Below, in pieces: positions 61,214 to 64,000 of a stretch of 64,000 nucleotides of DNA (its first letter is position 1; each line of letters opens with the position of its first letter). The position numbers were made by a program, and so were the translations under genes. This stretch comes from Panax quinquefolius (Eukaryota > Streptophyta > Magnoliopsida > Apiales > Araliaceae): positions 18,546,070-18,610,069 of the forward strand of contig CM035151.1 in the NCBI GenBank assembly GCA_020205615.1, written 5' to 3'. A model generated the notes under the pieces. The model ran no database searches. It worked only from the letters and a program-made list of their open reading frames with translations, and had not been told where the DNA came from.

Positions 61214-61937
61214 TATTTTGGCGCTAACATTAGCGCTAGAAGGAGGGTCTTGTTCTAGTGTTGAATTAAAATCACTGATACACTTACAACACGGCGTCGC
61301 TCAGCTGCTGAGCCGCCTTGAGCCCTGAGCGCGTGCCGCCAATTCGAAGCACCCTTATCGCGCCATGGCGCAATACCTCGCGACTCCACGTCTCTACGGT
61401 CAAATGTCTTTGTGGATCGTCTCTCTTTTCGGCACAACAACAGTTAATTAGCGAATGAAGAAATATTTTTGGTCTGAAAATTTCATAGCGATTGAGGAGG
61501 CTACGACATGTCTGAGTCAGAGTCAGAGGTTTGTGCAGTGGATTCGGTGACTTTTGAGGTTTGTGCAGAGGCTCAGTGAGGCATTGGTAGGGTGGTTGCT
61601 TGAGTAATGAAGTTGAGTTGGTTCGTCTTGGGTGGTCGATTGAGAATGGCAGTTGAAGGACCCATATTGTCGTGCTTTGTAGTAGAATGAATATTTTCCA
61701 AAGAGGATTCGAAGAGAGGGTCGGGTTTGAAATAGCTAGAGGGCAATAATTGTTATCATCTTGGATTTTGCACCTAGACGGTTCGTCTATTACAGAGGTA
61801 GTTAATGGTGTTTTCAGGTCGAGATTTCGATGATAATGATGTTGACAATGGATAATTGATTATAGATTTAATGTTCAGGTAGCTTTTTATGGTTCTAGAC
61901 ATTCAACAAAAAAATTAGCTCTTATATCGTTGGAGTT
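61214..61937 (+). other. Truncated internal stub of the same element, and unassigned sequence
   Basis: Starts with the GGCGCTAACATTAGCGC inverted-repeat sequence. It contains a GC-richer 180-base segment (61290-61440) with no clear protein, then plain sequence up to the next LTR. Confidence 0.4.
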
Positions 61938-64000
61938 TGTAAGACCCCAACTTTTTATAAATAAAATTGAATTCCATCTAATTATTATTTTGAATAATAA
62001 GGTATTAATTTAATATAATGCTTTGGTTATGGGTGAAATGTGAAAATTTTGTAAAATAAGCAAGTGGTTATAAAATATTCATTGTCGGAAAATATTCGTT
62101 TGGTCGTGGAATATTCTTGCTGTCGGAGAATATTCGTACGACGGCACAGCCATTTGTGGGCCACATAACGGAAAACGGTCGGATGAAAATAACGACAAGA
62201 ATGAGTTTTCTAAAAATAACGGCATAGTTGTTACCGTTAACACTGTTGAAATACTCAGTAGTTAAAATACGATGTCTGGCAGAATAAGTGCATAAAGAAT
62301 AACACCTGCGGTATTACGCAAGTATTTTTGAATTATTGATTCTTACGTAGAAGAAGCACTACTCAATAATTGTTAAAGTAATTCTTTATTCAATATTTTA
62401 TTTTATTGATTCAATAATTACTACGTTGATATTTTATATTATTGTTGATTCAATAATTATCACTGCACAGTATTTCCCATTATCAGATCAATAATTCATA
62501 TTATTTGAATAATATTATTAGATAGCATTATTGGCAATGTCTAAGGAAGTTCTGTCTAGAAAGGAGTTTGGTCACCTAATTGTGCGTCAGTAAGGAGAAA
62601 TCCTTATCGGAAAGCCTTCTCTTTCCTGGGAACTACCTGGTTGTCATAATTGTGATTCTGTAATATTATTTGTGAATAACTAATTATTGATTTATATGAT
62701 AAGAAAATATTTATTTTTCTGTGGATATAAATGAAGGAATTAATGTTGAGGTATTTTATGAGTATTTAGTCGGAATGGAGGTATTAAAAATCGTCCGTAT
62801 ATGAATTTGGGCCATTTTCTGATTGAAATTTGGAAAAAATTTCTTCTAAAAAGTTATAGAGAATTAAATTTCCTATGAAATAGACATGAGATTCGAATTT
62901 TTCTAATAGAAGGGCTATTTATTTTATGAATTATTGAAGTTTCGAAAATAAATATTTTTATTTAAAATATGGTGGGCCCCACTTTTAGTTGGTGAGAAAT
63001 TTGCTGAAATTTTATTTCAAGTGGTGGGCATGAATGGTAGCAGGTAAAGCCACCAGATAGCAGGTTAGTTTGCTTTTGCGTTCTTAGCATTTTCCTATAA
63101 ATAGGGTGATTAGTTAGAATTGAAAATCACACCAGAATCATAAGCTTTCTCTCTCTATATTATCGAGCGTATTTTGTGAGTATTTAGATACTTTGAGAGT
63201 TGCTATTCAATACAAGTTTCCTTCAGCATTATATCCGATATTTCAGTCAGAAGTACTGTTCTTTTGAGGTAAATGATGTTATTTTCTTCGTAAATGATGT
63301 TATATCGTTCAATATCATTATGCTAAAATATTGGTATGAATTTTATTGTGAAATTTTTTCTTTTCATGTCGAGGTTATTATTCACGTATACGACACTATT
63401 CACGAATACGGTACTATTCCATATTTTTCTTGTGGAATTTCTACCTTTTCGTGTCGGGGTTACTGTTCACGTATACGACACTATTCACAAATACGAAACT
63501 ATTCACAGAAAAATAAAATTTTCTCTTCTTTGTCCAAGTTGTCTATTATGGTTACTATCTTTGATTGTATCCATGTTTTTATCTTCATTCTTGAATTTTA
63601 CTCTACTATGGTTTATTATGGAGTATTTTTGAACTTGGATTATCTAAAGTACGAATCCCTAATCTTTGTCATTTTATCTCACTGGATTCGTTTCTTTAAA
63701 ATATTTTTCATCATTCTCAGTCCTAAATGATGATATAACTGAATATATTTGGCATGTAGTGTAAAGATGAATGATTATCTGATGAATATCTTTTTAGTAG
63801 TAGTCAAAGATGAGCAATTGAGATGAACTTAATTAACATTGGTGATCATCTAAATGAATATCTTTGGCCCGTAGTGCAAAGATGAATATTTGATTCAAGA
63901 TGTATATTGATTGATATTACAGGGATAAAATATTGATGATAGACTTTTAAATTTATAGATGATAATAGATTTCATTCTTTACTTAACTCTTCTAATGAAT
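61938..64000 (+). mobile_element. LTR of the Tekay-like family (partial, continues beyond the window)
   Basis: Starts TGTAAGACCCCAACTTTTTA and follows the 1620-4345 LTR to the equivalent of about position 3898 when the window ends. It contains the same CACTATTCACG tandem repeat (63375-63500) and the CAAAGATGAA repeats (63740-63890). It lacks some 200-300 bases around the 62745-62790 region relative to the other copies. The open frame at 63200-63730 is the translated repeat. It is more diverged than the pair bordering 1620-19824, so it comes from a separate insertion. Confidence 0.85.

Noticed and set aside
61255..61440. Arginine-rich 61-codon open frame
   Set aside because: Within the stub of a truncated retrotransposon; composition reflects local GC content and no domain is seen.

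Overview
This is nuclear DNA of a flowering plant, most likely a eudicot. It is AT-rich, its genes have spliced introns, and most of it is nested LTR retrotransposons and CACTA transposons around a small gene island. There is no prokaryotic gene organisation, and I found no rRNA, tRNA or CRISPR array. The species cannot be named from the sequence alone.

Layout. (1) 1-1174: 5' end of a reverse-oriented LTR retrotransposon (gag start, primer-binding site, LTR). (2) 1620-19824: an 18.2-kb composite Ty3/gypsy element (chromovirus, Tekay/Del-like, with LTRs of about 2.7 kb) flanked by a TATTT target-site duplication. Its reverse-transcriptase region has been replaced by a 9-kb inverted block (LTR, internal, LTR, internal) from the same family. 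(3) 19830-23117: a reverse LTR-like, very AT-rich block. (4) 23118-46442: a decayed CACTA (En/Spm) transposon on the minus strand. Its TNP2-type transposase is split by a 3.48-kb solo LTR (38298-41781, duplication ATGCT) and by a Ty1/copia element (24438-37705). The copia element contains a second, 6.9-kb CACTA element (27069-34006, duplication ATT). That element carries another solo LTR-like unit and a captured fragment of an AUX1/LAX auxin-influx-carrier gene. (5) 46445-47880: a scar of a copia LTR end, then a Ty3/gypsy gag-protease-RT fragment.

(6) 48547-59395: gene island. It holds an apparently intact seven-exon WAT1-related (EamA/UMAMIT) transporter gene on the plus strand, a beta subunit gene of the electron transfer flavoprotein (ETFB) on the minus strand whose fourth exon looks deleted and frameshifted, and an intact intronless ATL-type RING-H2 ubiquitin ligase gene on the minus strand. 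(7) 60729-64000: a short Ty3-type LTR with a stub of internal sequence, then the beginning of another LTR of the family in (2).

The genes do not form a pathway; they are neighbours only. The most interesting content is structural: insertions nested four levels deep whose order can be read from target-site duplications, an empty paralogous site for the 6.9-kb CACTA element, host gene fragments (LAX, and probably an RNA-dependent RNA polymerase) carried inside CACTA elements, and a systematic CTG/CAG-to-CG discrepancy between repeat copies that looks more like a sequencing artefact than evolution. I saw no wholly new type of genetic system.
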